A stretch of DNA of 64,000 nucleotides from Streptomyces fragilis (GCF_003112515.1 NZ_BEVZ01000007.1:148492-212491), one strand, 5' to 3'. Counted from the first letter of the stretch, positions 9,059-17,677 are shown. Notes: generated from the sequence alone by a model not told the origin. Program-made: numbers and translations.

Positions 9059-9359
9059 GGAGAAGCTCCCTGGGATGCGACGGCTGTCGGCTTTGCGCGG
9101 TCGCGGACCGATTCCGCGGGGTGCGCACCAGCTCAGCCTAGCCGGGGTGTCCGCACGGTGGCGCTCCGGTCCACTGTGCGGACGCCGCCGGACGGCCGTA
9201 CGGCGGACCCGCGAAGGGCGTAGGGGCGGCGCGCCGCGGACGCGTGGGCGGGGCCCGGCGGAGGTGGACGGGAGGGCGGTGGGCAGGCCGGGATCTTGGC
9301 GTAATCACGCCATCACCCTCAGGTATCGCCCCTGGGGTCCCGTCGTTACCATCCGAAGG
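9059..9359. promoter_or_regulatory. Divergent metH / glpF promoter region with hairpin
   Basis: This 301-base gap separates the starts of metH and glpF. It contains a 13-bp hairpin with one G-U pair (arms 9149-9161 and 9171-9183, 9-base loop), placed where it could lie in the metH leader. A short inverted repeat GGCGT-AATC-ACGCC (9298-9311) sits about 50 bases before the glpF ATG and is a candidate operator. No gylR-type regulator gene is present in the gap. Confidence 0.5.
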
Positions 9360-10166
9360 ATGACGAGCTCCCAGATCTTCATCGGCGAGACAGTAGGGAC
9401 GGCTCTTCTCATCCTCCTCGGCGGCGGCGTGTGCGCCGCCGTCACACTCAAGGCGTCCAAGGCCCGTAACGCCGGATGGCTCTCCATCGCCTTCGGCTGG
9501 GGCCTGGCCGTGATGGTCGCGGTCTACGCCACGGGCCCCGTGTCCGGGGCCCACCTCAATCCGGCGGTCACCCTGGCCCTGGCCCTGAACGGCGGCACCG
9601 CCTGGGCGGACCTGCCGCTGTACTGGGCCGGGCAGATGCTCGGCGCGATGATCGGCGCGGCCCTCGTCTGGGTCGCCTACTACGGGCAGTTCCACGCCCA
9701 TCTGACCGACCACGAGATCGTCGGCGGTCCCGGCGCGCAGAGGACGCCGACCGCCGAGGGCAAGGCGGTCGAGGCGCGGGAACCGGCCGCCGGACCGGTG
9801 CTGGGCGTCTTCTCCACCGGCCCGGAGATCCGCAAACCGCTGCAGAACCTCCTGACGGAGATCATCGGCACCGTGGTCCTGCTGCTCGGCGTGCTCACCC
9901 AGGGCCTGAACGCCGACGGCGACGGCCTGGGTCCGATGGGCGGTCTGGTCACCGCCCTGCTCGTGGTCGCGATCGGCCTGTCGCTGGGCGGCCCGACCGG
10001 CTACGCCATCAACCCGGCCCGCGACCTGGGCCCCCGGGTGACGCACGCGCTCCTGCCCCTGCCCAACAAGGGCGGCTCCGACTGGGGGTACGCCTGGGTG
10101 CCGGTGGCCGGTCCCCTGATCGGGGCGGTGGTCGCGGCGGGTCTCTACCGGTGGCTGTTCCCCTGA
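9360..10166 (+). CDS. glpF: MIP-family glycerol facilitator
   Basis: A 268-residue aquaglyceroporin with six predicted membrane helices. Two NPA half-helices form the pore: HLNPAVT in the first half and INPARDLGPR in the second. The Asp after the second NPA (NPARD) is typical of glycerol facilitators rather than water channels. A charged cytoplasmic loop of about 45 residues lies between the halves. It should admit glycerol by diffusion for trapping by the kinase encoded 77 bases downstream in the same orientation. In S. coelicolor the corresponding gylC gene is preceded by gylR; here metH is the direct upstream neighbour. Confidence 0.96.
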   Translation: MTSSQIFIGETVGTALLILLGGGVCAAVTLKASKARNAGWLSIAFGWGLAVMVAVYATGPVSGAHLNPAVTLALALNGGTAWADLPLYWAGQMLGAMIGAALVWVAYYGQFHAHLTDHEIVGGPGAQRTPTAEGKAVEAREPAAGPVLGVFSTGPEIRKPLQNLLTEIIGTVVLLLGVLTQGLNADGDGLGPMGGLVTALLVVAIGLSLGGPTGYAINPARDLGPRVTHALLPLPNKGGSDWGYAWVPVAGPLIGAVVAAGLYRWLFP

Positions 10167-10243
10167 GAGACCATGCGCACGCCGCGGTGGAGCAGACGCA
10201 CCGACCCGCACGTACCACGTCCGCAGACCTCGGGGAGTGACAA

Positions 10244-11794
10244 GTGACCGACCAGCAGCCAGTGACCCAAGGACGCAGCGCCGGCCCGTACATCGCGGCC
10301 ATCGACCAGGGCACCACGTCGACCCGCTGCATCGTCTTCGACCGCGACGGCCGGATCGTCGCGGTGGACCAGAAGGAGCACGAACAGATCCTCCCCAGGC
10401 CGGGGTGGGTCGAGCACGACGCGATGGAGATCTGGGCCAACCTGGAGGAGGTGGTCGCCGGCGCGATCGGCGCGGCGGGCGTCACCCGGGACGACATCGT
10501 GGCGATCGGCATCACCAACCAGCGCGAGACGACCGTGCTGTGGGACCGGCACACCGGCCGCCCGGTGCACAACGCGATCGTCTGGCAGGACACCCGCACC
10601 GACGCGCTCTGCCGCGAGCTGGGCCGCAACGTGGGCCAGGACCGCTTCCGCCGGGAGACCGGCCTGCCGCTGGCGTCCTACTTCGCCGGGCCCAAGGCGC
10701 GCTGGCTGCTGGACCGGGTGGACGGCCTGCGGGAGCGGGCGGAGGCCGGGGACATCCTCTTCGGCACGATGGACAGCTGGGTGATCTGGAACCTGACCGG
10801 CGGGGTGGACGGCGGGCGGCACGTCACCGACGTCACCAACGCCTCCCGCACCCTGCTGATGAACCTGCGCACCCTCGACTGGGACGAGCGGATCTGCGAG
10901 TCGATCGGCGTGCCCGCCGCGATGCTGCCGGAGATCCGCTCCTCCGCCGAGGAGTACGGGAAGATCAGGGGCGGTCGCCTGGGCCACCTGCTGGGCGGCA
11001 TCCCGGTGGCCTCGGCGCTGGGCGACCAGCAGGCCGCGCTGTTCGGCCAGACCTGCTTCGCCGAGGGCGAGGGCAAGTCGACCTACGGCACCGGCACCTT
11101 CCTGCTGATGAACACCGGCGAGAAGATCATCAACTCCTACAGCGGCCTGATCACCACGGTCGGCTACCGGATCGGCGCCCAGAAGCCGGTCTACGCGCTG
11201 GAGGGGTCCATCGCGGTCACCGGCTCGCTGGTGCAGTGGATGCGCGACCAGATGGGGATGATCTCCAGCGCGGCCGAGATCGAGCCGCTGGCCGCCTCGG
11301 TGGAGGACAACGGCGGCGCGTACTTCGTGCCGGCGTTCTCCGGCCTGTTCGCCCCGTACTGGCGCTCCGACGCCCGCGGGGTGATCGCCGGGCTCACCCG
11401 GTACGTCACCAAGGCGCACCTGGCGCGCGCGGTGCTGGAGGCCACCGCCTGGCAGACCCGCGAGATCACCGACGCCATGGCCAAGGACTCCGGCGTCCAG
11501 TTGGCGACGCTGCGGGTGGACGGCGGCATGACCGCCAACGACCTGCTGATGCAAATCCTCGCGGACTGCCTGGACGCGCCGGTGGTGCGTCCCGAGGTGT
11601 CCGAGACGACCTGTCTGGGCGCGGCCTACGCGGCGGGCCTGGCGGTCGGCTTCTGGAAGAGCGTGGACGAGCTGCGCGCCAACTGGCGCCAGGACGCCGA
11701 GTGGACGCCCGGGATGGACCCGGCGGTCCGCGACCGCGAGTACCGCAACTGGCACAAGGCGGTGCAGCGGACGATGGACTGGGTCGAGGAGTGA
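10244..11794 (+). CDS. glpK: Glycerol kinase
   Basis: A 516-residue FGGY-family kinase that phosphorylates glycerol to sn-glycerol 3-phosphate with ATP. Visible signatures are AIDQGTTSTRCIVFD at the N-terminus, the substrate-contact runs NQRETT and WQDTRT, GDQQAALFGQ, the FGGY signature region TYGTGTFLLMNTG, and the C-terminal adenine-binding region with RVDGGMTANDLLMQ. The length matches the family. The GTG at 10244 has GGGGAG 7 bases upstream. It should form an operon with glpF. The glycerol-3-phosphate dehydrogenase that normally follows is absent; a PAC2 gene comes next. Confidence 0.97.
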   Translation: MTDQQPVTQGRSAGPYIAAIDQGTTSTRCIVFDRDGRIVAVDQKEHEQILPRPGWVEHDAMEIWANLEEVVAGAIGAAGVTRDDIVAIGITNQRETTVLWDRHTGRPVHNAIVWQDTRTDALCRELGRNVGQDRFRRETGLPLASYFAGPKARWLLDRVDGLRERAEAGDILFGTMDSWVIWNLTGGVDGGRHVTDVTNASRTLLMNLRTLDWDERICESIGVPAAMLPEIRSSAEEYGKIRGGRLGHLLGGIPVASALGDQQAALFGQTCFAEGEGKSTYGTGTFLLMNTGEKIINSYSGLITTVGYRIGAQKPVYALEGSIAVTGSLVQWMRDQMGMISSAAEIEPLAASVEDNGGAYFVPAFSGLFAPYWRSDARGVIAGLTRYVTKAHLARAVLEATAWQTREITDAMAKDSGVQLATLRVDGGMTANDLLMQILADCLDAPVVRPEVSETTCLGAAYAAGLAVGFWKSVDELRANWRQDAEWTPGMDPAVRDREYRNWHKAVQRTMDWVEE

Positions 11795-11810
11795 GCGGGT
11801 GACGTCCGGG

Positions 11811-11850
11811 CGGCCCCGGCGCGCGGGAAACCGGTCGGCGCCCGGGGCCG
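11811..11850 (+). terminator. Hairpin after glpK
   Basis: CGGCCCCGG (11811-11819) pairs with CCGGGGCCG (11842-11850), with further imperfect pairing on both sides. It follows the glpK stop by about 16 bases. The internal mismatches make this less certain than other hairpins here. Confidence 0.5.
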
Positions 11851-11980
11851 CCGGGGCGGGTGTGCACTCCTTCCTCTCGGGGCAGTGATCGCTCACGGGC
11901 CCCTCGAGGGGCTGCGGGCAGTGCCCTCGATGGCCGTAAGGTTGTGGCGTACGCGAGGGATCGTCGGAAGGAGGCGCTGG

Positions 11981-12934
11981 GTGATCGAGCTCGAGGGGGT
12001 TCCCGAGCTGATCGACCCGGTCATGGTGGCCGCGTTCGAAGGCTGGAACGATGCCGGTGACGCCGCCTCCGCCGCGGTCGCGCATCTCGAGAAGGAGTGG
12101 AAGGGCGAGGTGTTCGCGGCGCTGGACGCCGAGGACTACTACGACTTCCAGGTCAACCGGCCCACCGTGTGGCTGGACAACGGGGTCCGCAAGATCACCT
12201 GGCCGACGACCCGGCTGTCGGTGGTGCGCGTGGGCGGGGACAAGCCGCGCGACCTGGTGCTGGTCCGCGGCATCGAGCCGTCGATGCGCTGGCGCACCTT
12301 CTGCAACGAGCTGCTCGGCTTCGCGCACGAGCTGGGCGTGGAGCTGGTGGTGATCCTGGGCGCGCTGCTCGGCGACACCCCGCACACCCGGCCGGTGCCG
12401 ATCAGCGGGACCACCTCCGACGCCGACCTGGCGCGGCGGATGGACCTGGAGGAGACCAAGTACGAGGGTCCCACCGGCATCGTGGGCGTGCTGCAGGAGG
12501 CCTGCACGCACGCCGGGGTGCCGGCGGTGAGCCTGTGGGCGGCGGTGCCGCACTACGTGTCGCAGCCGCCGAACCCGAAGGCCTCGCTGGCGCTGCTGAA
12601 CCGGCTGGAGGACCTGATCGACATCCGCGTCCCGCTGGGCGAGCTCCCGGAGGACGCGCGCGCCTGGCAGGTCGGCGTGGACCAGCTGGCCGCCGAGGAC
12701 AGCGAGGTCGCCGAGTACGTGCAGACCCTGGAGGAGGCGCGGGACACCGCGGACCTCCCCGAGGCATCCGGCGAGGCGATCGCGCGCGAGTTCGAGCGGT
12801 ACCTGCGCCGCCGGGACACCCCGGGCGGACGCTCCCGCCCCGGGAAGCCGCCGCGGGCAGGGGACGACGAGGACCCGCCGCAGGGACCCGGTCCGGGGCC
12901 CGGCGCGGGTCCGGGCGCGGGCTCGGAGGACTGA
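11981..12934 (+). CDS. PAC2-family protein
   Basis: A 317-residue member of the PAC2 (proteasome assembly chaperone 2) family, present in nearly all actinobacteria. Recognisable parts are the start IELEGVPELIDPVMVAAFEGWNDAGDAAS, the central LVRGIEPSMRWR and LLGDTPHTRPV, and ALWAAVPHYV-like text before a C-terminal helical segment. The tail after about residue 285 is Pro/Gly-rich and probably disordered. The GTG at 11981 is preferred because GGAAGGAGG lies 8 bases upstream and the fold starts there; a longer frame from 11885 adds unconserved residues. Its biochemical role is not settled; the name comes from homology to a eukaryotic chaperone. Confidence 0.92.
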   Translation: MIELEGVPELIDPVMVAAFEGWNDAGDAASAAVAHLEKEWKGEVFAALDAEDYYDFQVNRPTVWLDNGVRKITWPTTRLSVVRVGGDKPRDLVLVRGIEPSMRWRTFCNELLGFAHELGVELVVILGALLGDTPHTRPVPISGTTSDADLARRMDLEETKYEGPTGIVGVLQEACTHAGVPAVSLWAAVPHYVSQPPNPKASLALLNRLEDLIDIRVPLGELPEDARAWQVGVDQLAAEDSEVAEYVQTLEEARDTADLPEASGEAIAREFERYLRRRDTPGGRSRPGKPPRAGDDEDPPQGPGPGPGAGPGAGSED

Positions 12935-12961
12935 CCCGGTCGCCGCCGCGGGACGACCGGA

Positions 12962-13007
12962 ACGAGGGAGGCTCCCCACGCCGTCGGGCGTGGGGAGCCT
13001 CCCTCGT
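12962..13007. terminator. Bidirectional hairpin terminator, perfect 21-bp stem
   Basis: The arms 12962-12982 and 12987-13007 are fully complementary around a GTCG loop. The hairpin lies between the ends of the convergent PAC2 and mshC genes. Confidence 0.88.
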
Positions 13008-13023
13008 GCGTGTCCGCCGGCCC

Positions 13024-14253
13024 TTACAGCGCGACGCCGAGCAGGGCGTCGACCGCGCGGGTGACCACGCCGGGGGCGCCGATGTCCTGGCCGCCGGTGC
13101 TGTGCTGGACGGCGGCCCAGCGGTCCACCGCGGCCAGCGCGGCGGGGGCGTCGAGGTCGTCGGCGAGGGCGTCGCGGATCTCCTCGACCAGCGCGTCGGC
13201 GGGCGGGCCGTCCGGCCGGGAGACGGCTGCGCGCCAGCGGTCCAGGCGCTCGACGGCGTCCCGCAGGACCTGGTCGGTCCACTCCCAGTCGCTGCGGTAG
13301 TGGTGCGCGAGCAGGGCCAGCCGTATGGCGGCCGGGTCGACGCCGTCCGCGCGCAGCCGGGAGACGAAGACCAGGTTGCCCCTGGACTTCGACATCTTCT
13401 CGCCGTCCAGGCCGACCATGCCGGCGTGGACATACGCCTTGGCCATGGGGTACTCGCCGGTCAGCACCTGGGCGTGCGAGGCGCCCATCTCGTGGTGCGG
13501 GAAGGCGAGGTCGGAGCCGCCGCCCTGCACGTCGAAGCCCATGCCGAGGTGGTCCAGGGCGATGGCGACGCACTCGATGTGCCAGCCCGGGCGGCCGCGG
13601 CCGAGGCTGCCGCCGTCCCAGCTGGGCTCGCCCTCGCGGGCGGCCATCCACAGCATCGGGTCGAGGGGGTTCTTCTTGCCGGGGCGCTCCGGGTCGCCGC
13701 CGCGCTCGGCGGACAGCAGCCGCATCGCGGCGGCGTCGAGGTTCGACACCTGCCCGAAGTGCGGGTCGGACTCGACGGAGAAGTAGACGTCGCCCTCGAG
13801 CTCGTAGGCCGCGCCGGCCGCGAGCAGGCGCTCCACCAGCGGGACGATGCCGGGGATGGCCTCCACGGCGCCGATGTAGTGCTTCGGCGGCAGCATCCGC
13901 AGGGCCGTCATGTCCTCGCGGAACAGGGCCGTCTCGCGCTCGGCGAGGGCCACCCAGTCGACGTCGTCGCGCTGGGCGCGCTCGAGCAGGGGGTCGTCGA
14001 CGTCGGTGACGTTCTGGACGTAGTGGACCTGGCGCTTGGTGTCCAGCCAGACGCGCTGGACGAGATCGAACGCGTTGTAGGTCGCCGCGTGACCCATGTG
14101 GGTGGCGTCGTAGGGCGTGATGCCGCAGACGTAGATGCGGGCGACGGGGCCGGGGGTGAGGGTGACGCGACCACCGGTCGCGGTGTCGTGGATCCTCAGG
14201 TCGCGGCCCTGACCGGGCAGGGCGGGGACGTCGGAAGCGGGCCAGGCATGCAT
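13024..14253 (-). CDS. mshC: Cysteine:1D-myo-inosityl 2-amino-2-deoxy-alpha-D-glucopyranoside ligase
   Basis: A 409-residue ATP-dependent ligase joining L-cysteine to GlcN-Ins in mycothiol biosynthesis. It is a class I cysteinyl-tRNA synthetase derivative: the HIGH-equivalent is THMGH (51-55), KMSKS lies at 286-290, and probable zinc ligands are Cys43, Cys228 and His253. It lacks the long anticodon-binding end of CysS, which separates MshC from the tRNA enzyme. The ATG at 14253 has only a weak ribosome site, so a short or leaderless transcript is possible. It is the last gene of a minus-strand cluster with a PI-kinase-like protein, DUF3090 and a histidine phosphatase. Confidence 0.96.
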   Translation of the reverse strand: MHAWPASDVPALPGQGRDLRIHDTATGGRVTLTPGPVARIYVCGITPYDATHMGHAATYNAFDLVQRVWLDTKRQVHYVQNVTDVDDPLLERAQRDDVDWVALAERETALFREDMTALRMLPPKHYIGAVEAIPGIVPLVERLLAAGAAYELEGDVYFSVESDPHFGQVSNLDAAAMRLLSAERGGDPERPGKKNPLDPMLWMAAREGEPSWDGGSLGRGRPGWHIECVAIALDHLGMGFDVQGGGSDLAFPHHEMGASHAQVLTGEYPMAKAYVHAGMVGLDGEKMSKSRGNLVFVSRLRADGVDPAAIRLALLAHHYRSDWEWTDQVLRDAVERLDRWRAAVSRPDGPPADALVEEIRDALADDLDAPAALAAVDRWAAVQHSTGGQDIGAPGVVTRAVDALLGVAL

Positions 14254-14387
14254 GTCACGAGACTAACCGGACAGGTGTTCCGGCCACGAACCGGTCCGCG
14301 CCACACGGCCTCCACGTGACCGAAGAGGCACTCTTGCGTGATCGCCTCCACCGTGCACCCGGCCGTCGGGCGGCCCGGCGCGGGCCG

Positions 14388-15218
14388 TCAGATCGGGGGC
14401 CACGGCAGGGCGGGCCACTCGCCGCCCGGCTGCGGATGCGTCCCGCTCTCCAGGAGGGCGGCGATCCGCGCCCGGGTGGCGTCCAGCTCCGCGGCGGTGA
14501 TCAGGGGGGCGAGGCGCCCGGTGAGGGGGCCGTCGTCGGCCAGCGCGGCCGACAGGCCGCGCAGGGCCTCCACGGCCTCCGGCGGGAGCGGCTCGCCGGC
14601 CCAGCCCCACAGCAGCGTGCGCAGCTTGTCCTCGGTGTGGAAGGTCACCCCGTGGTCGATGCCGTACAGCTCCCCGCCGGGCCCCCTCAGCAGGTGGCCG
14701 CCCTTGCGGTCGGCGTTGTTGATCACCGCGTCCAGCACGGCGAGCCGCCGCAGGCGCGCGTCGTCGGCGTGCACCAGCAGGGCGGTGCGCCCTTCCCCCA
14801 CCTCGGCGAGGCCGATCTCCTTCCAGCCCGGCCCTGGATTCGCCGGGTCGACCAGGGCGAGCAGTTCGCTGCCCGGCTCCGGCTCGTCCGGCTGCTCGAT
14901 CCACAGCTGGCACATGCCCTCGCCGTAGGGCCCCTCGCGCAGCACGGTGGGCGGGACCAGCCCCCAGCCGGTGGCCTCGGACACCTCGTAGGCGGCCACC
15001 TCGCGGCGGGCGAGGTTCCCGTCGGGGAAGTCCCACAGCGGGCGCTCCCCCGCCACCGGCTTGTAGACGCACGCCGCCTCCTGCCCGTCGAGCGCGACGG
15101 TGCAGTACAGGGCGGCGTTGGACGCCTCCGGGATCCGGCCGCGCACGGTGAGCCCGCCGCGGGCCAGCAGCTCGGCGGGCGGCAGGCTCAGCGCCGGTAT
15201 CCGTTCTGGCGCGGACAT
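14388..15218 (-). CDS. PI3/4-kinase-fold protein (SCO1664 family)
   Basis: A 276-residue cytoplasmic protein of an actinobacterial family whose fold resembles PI3/4-kinases and HipA-like kinases. Kinase-like residues appear intact: Lys53 in CVYKPV (ATP lysine), a catalytic loop DAVINNADRKGGHLL with Asp163, Asn167/168 and Asp170-Arg171, and a metal-binding motif YGIDHGVTF with Asp188. The ATG at 15218 lies inside the end of the DUF3090 gene (31-base overlap), implying translational coupling. It sits 134 bases before mshC. The substrate (protein, inositol compound or other) is unknown; kinase activity is inferred. Confidence 0.85.
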   Translation of the reverse strand: MSAPERIPALSLPPAELLARGGLTVRGRIPEASNAALYCTVALDGQEAACVYKPVAGERPLWDFPDGNLARREVAAYEVSEATGWGLVPPTVLREGPYGEGMCQLWIEQPDEPEPGSELLALVDPANPGPGWKEIGLAEVGEGRTALLVHADDARLRRLAVLDAVINNADRKGGHLLRGPGGELYGIDHGVTFHTEDKLRTLLWGWAGEPLPPEAVEALRGLSAALADDGPLTGRLAPLITAAELDATRARIAALLESGTHPQPGGEWPALPWPPI

Positions 15219-15772
15219 ACGTGTCCCTCCGGGTCGAGCGGCAGGCTGCACAGGGGGCACGGCGGGCGCCCCGCGTCGACGACCTCCATGGCGCGCTTGG
15301 CGAACGATCTCGCCTGCGCCCCGGTGAGCCGCACCCGCAGCACGGGCGGGCCGTTCTCCTCGTCCTGGAGCATCTGCTCCTCGGCGGCGGCCAGGTCCTC
15401 GTCGGTCTCCGCCTCCAGCTCGACCAGGGCCTGCGCCTCGACGACCATGCGCTGGTCGGAGCCGTCCCAGGCCAGGGCCATGGTGCCGACCCGGAACTCC
15501 TCGTCCACCGGTGTCTGCAGGGGCGCGGTGTCCAGGACGTCGGCGGGAGCGACCGCGGGGACGGAGGCGCTGCCGCCGCTGCGGCGCACCACCTCGTCCA
15601 GCAGCTCGTCCATCCGCTCGGCGAGCGCGGCGACCTGGGTCTTCTCCAGCGCGACGCTGGTCACCCGGGTCCCGGCGCTGGCCTGGAGGTAGAACGTACG
15701 GCGCCCGGGCAGCCCCACCGTGCCGGCCACGAAGCGGTCCGGCGGATCGTAGAGGAACACCTGACGTGACAC
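15188..15772 (-). CDS. DUF3090 protein with C-terminal zinc knuckle
   Basis: A 194-residue protein of the actinobacterial DUF3090 family. The body begins SRQVFLYDPPDRFVAGTVG and ends in a compact metal site, CPLCSLPLDPEGHVCP, with Cys172, Cys175, His184 and Cys186 as likely zinc ligands. The GTG at 15772 is chosen because CAGGAG lies about 8 bases upstream; a longer frame from 15820 adds 16 unconserved residues. It overlaps the next gene by 31 bases and follows a histidine phosphatase by 64 bases, so the three are likely one transcription unit. The function is unknown; the zinc knuckle suggests a binding or scaffold role. Confidence 0.88.
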   Translation of the reverse strand: MSRQVFLYDPPDRFVAGTVGLPGRRTFYLQASAGTRVTSVALEKTQVAALAERMDELLDEVVRRSGGSASVPAVAPADVLDTAPLQTPVDEEFRVGTMALAWDGSDQRMVVEAQALVELEAETDEDLAAAEEQMLQDEENGPPVLRVRLTGAQARSFAKRAMEVVDAGRPPCPLCSLPLDPEGHVCPRQNGYRR

Positions 15773-15836
15773 GTCCTGTCTCCTGGGATTCGTCGTCGGG
15801 TACGGGCTGACGCGGTTCACCCTACTGCGGGGACGA

Positions 15837-16535
15837 TCACGGTGCCCCGGCGCCGCCCCCGACCGTGGCGTCGCCGCCGGACGCCTCCGGCGCCCGGTCC
15901 GGGCGCGGGATCAGCGAGGCGAAGTCGCCGGTGTCGCCGAGGCGCACCAGGAAGGGCCGGGTGCGGGTGTAACGCACCACGGTCACCGAACAGGGCTCGA
16001 CGGAGATCCGCTGGAACTGGTCGAGGTGCAGCCCCAGCGCGTCCGCGGCCAGCGACTTGATGATGTCGCCGTGGGAGCACATCAGGTAGACGGCGTCGGC
16101 ACCGTGCTCGTCCTCGATCCGCCGGTTCCACTCCCGGACCGCCTCGGCGGCCCGGTGCTGCATGGCGCGCATCGACTCGCCGCCGGGGAACGCGGCGGCG
16201 GTGGGGTGGGCCTGCACGATCTCCATCAGCGGCTCGCCGGCCAGCTTGTCCAGCTTGCGGCCGGTCCAGTCGCCGTAGTCGCACTCGGTGATGCCGTCCT
16301 CGGTGTGGACGCGCAGCCCCGGGCGGGCGGCCAGCAGCGGCTGGACCGTCTCCCGGCAGCGCCGCAGCGGACTGGTGACGACCTCGGCCAGCGGCACCCC
16401 CTCCAGACGGGCCGGCAGGGCGGCGGCCTGCGCGGCGCCGCGTTCGTCGAGCGTCACACCGGGCATGCGTCCGGCGAGCAGTCCCGCGGTGTTGGCGGTG
16501 GAACGTCCGTGCCGGACCAGGATGAGCGTGGGCAT
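15837..16535 (-). CDS. Histidine phosphatase (phosphoglycerate mutase-like, MSMEG_4193 type)
   Basis: A 232-residue branch-1 histidine phosphatase. The catalytic RHG motif is LVRHGRS with His9 as phospho-acceptor; a second His occurs in CSHGDIIKSL, and Glu/Arg residues are present in TSPLRRCRETV. A Gly/Ala-rich tail of about 25 residues follows the fold. It is the first gene of the minus-strand cluster leading to DUF3090, the kinase-fold protein and mshC. From memory the mycobacterial genes Rv2135c-Rv2134c-Rv2133c-(Rv2131c)-mshC keep a similar order. The family includes mutases and broad phosphatases, so the substrate is open. Confidence 0.92.
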   Translation of the reverse strand: MPTLILVRHGRSTANTAGLLAGRMPGVTLDERGAAQAAALPARLEGVPLAEVVTSPLRRCRETVQPLLAARPGLRVHTEDGITECDYGDWTGRKLDKLAGEPLMEIVQAHPTAAAFPGGESMRAMQHRAAEAVREWNRRIEDEHGADAVYLMCSHGDIIKSLAADALGLHLDQFQRISVEPCSVTVVRYTRTRPFLVRLGDTGDFASLIPRPDRAPEASGGDATVGGGAGAP

Positions 16536-16611
16536 GTCGCCCAGGGTAGGGGTACCAGGGACTGCGAGGGCCTCACCGTGGGGTCCGTCGGGACGAGGGA
16601 GAACGCACCAG

Positions 16612-17613
16612 GTGATCGTCGACTGCGCCGTCTACCGGGACGGGAAGCGGATCCCGGCCGAGGAGGACTACTCCGACGCCCTGGCACAGGCGCGCGCCGC
16701 AGGCAGCGGCTCGTCGTTCGTCTGGATCGGGCTGCACCAGCCCACCCCGGAGGAGTTCGACCTGGTCGCCAGCGAGTTCGGGCTCCACCCGCTGGCCGTC
16801 GAGGACGCCCTCAAGGCGCACCAGCGGCCGAAGCTGGAGGTCTACGACGACTCGCTCTTCGTGGTGCTCAAGCCGGTGGTCTACGAACCGCGCAGCGACC
16901 AGGTCTCCACGGGCGAGATCATGATCTTCCTGGGCGACGCCTTCGTGGTCACCGTCCGGCACGGCGACACACCGCTGCACGCGGTGCGCGACCGGCTGGA
17001 GCGGGAGCCGGACACCCTGGGGCGCGGTCCGACGGCGGTGCTGTACGCCATCGCCGACACCGTGGTCGACCACTACCTGGAGGTGGGGCGCGAGCTGCAC
17101 ACCGACCTGGAGGAGGTCGAGGCGGAGGTCTTCTCCCCGTCGGCGGGCGGCTCGCGGAACACCGCGGAGCGGATCTACACCTTCAAGCGGCAGGTCCTGG
17201 AGTTCCGCCGGGCCACCGGGCCGCTGACCGCCCCCGTGCTGCGGCTGGCCGAGAACGGCCGCGGCGGCAGCAGGGTGCCGTTCGTCGACGACGAGGCCCG
17301 GCCGTTCTTCCGTGACGTCGGCGACCACCTGATGCGGGTCAACGAGTCGGTGGAGGGGCTGGACCGCCTGATCTCCGACATCCTCTCGGCGCACCTGGCG
17401 CAGATGAGTGTCCGGCAGAACGACGACATGCGGAAGATCTCCGCCTGGGCGGCCATGGCCGCGGTGCCGACGATGATCGCCGGCATCTACGGGATGAACT
17501 TCGAGCACATGCCGGAGCTGACCTGGACCTGGTCCTACCCCGCGGTGATCGCGGTCATGGCGGTCATGGAGTACTTCCTCTTCCGGCTCTTCAAGAAGCG
17601 CGACTGGCTCTGA
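16612..17613 (+). CDS. CorA-family magnesium/cobalt transporter
   Basis: A 333-residue divalent cation channel. It has a large N-terminal cytoplasmic domain (about 1-265) ending in a long helix, then two membrane helices near the C-terminus. The first helix ends with the selectivity signature YGMNFEHMPEL (GMN), and the protein ends in a basic FKKRDWL tail, as in CorA. The GTG at 16612 follows a purine-rich AGGGAGA; starting further upstream would run through the divergent phosphatase promoter. The subfamily (Mg2+, Co2+ or Zn2+) is not decided by sequence. A strong hairpin follows the stop codon. Confidence 0.94.
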   Translation: MIVDCAVYRDGKRIPAEEDYSDALAQARAAGSGSSFVWIGLHQPTPEEFDLVASEFGLHPLAVEDALKAHQRPKLEVYDDSLFVVLKPVVYEPRSDQVSTGEIMIFLGDAFVVTVRHGDTPLHAVRDRLEREPDTLGRGPTAVLYAIADTVVDHYLEVGRELHTDLEEVEAEVFSPSAGGSRNTAERIYTFKRQVLEFRRATGPLTAPVLRLAENGRGGSRVPFVDDEARPFFRDVGDHLMRVNESVEGLDRLISDILSAHLAQMSVRQNDDMRKISAWAAMAAVPTMIAGIYGMNFEHMPELTWTWSYPAVIAVMAVMEYFLFRLFKKRDWL

Positions 17614-17642
17614 CCGCCCGCCGCGGCGGGACGCGGCAACGC

Positions 17643-17675
17643 CGAAGGGCCGCGGTCGTCGACCGCGGCCCTTCG
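17643..17675. terminator. Hairpin terminator between corA and tRNA-Leu
   Basis: A perfect 15-bp stem (17643-17657 with 17661-17675) and 3-base loop lie 30 bases after the corA stop. On the minus strand it starts 3 bases after the tRNA CCA end, so it probably terminates both units. Confidence 0.88.
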
Positions 17676-17677
17676 TG

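Noticed and set aside
5561..9223. A 1220-codon open frame opposite metH
   Set aside because: It has no motifs and is a codon-position shadow of the intact methionine synthase gene.
9059..9359. Cobalamin or SAH riboswitch upstream of metH
   Set aside because: I found no B12-box-like sequence or pseudoknot layout, only one simple hairpin.
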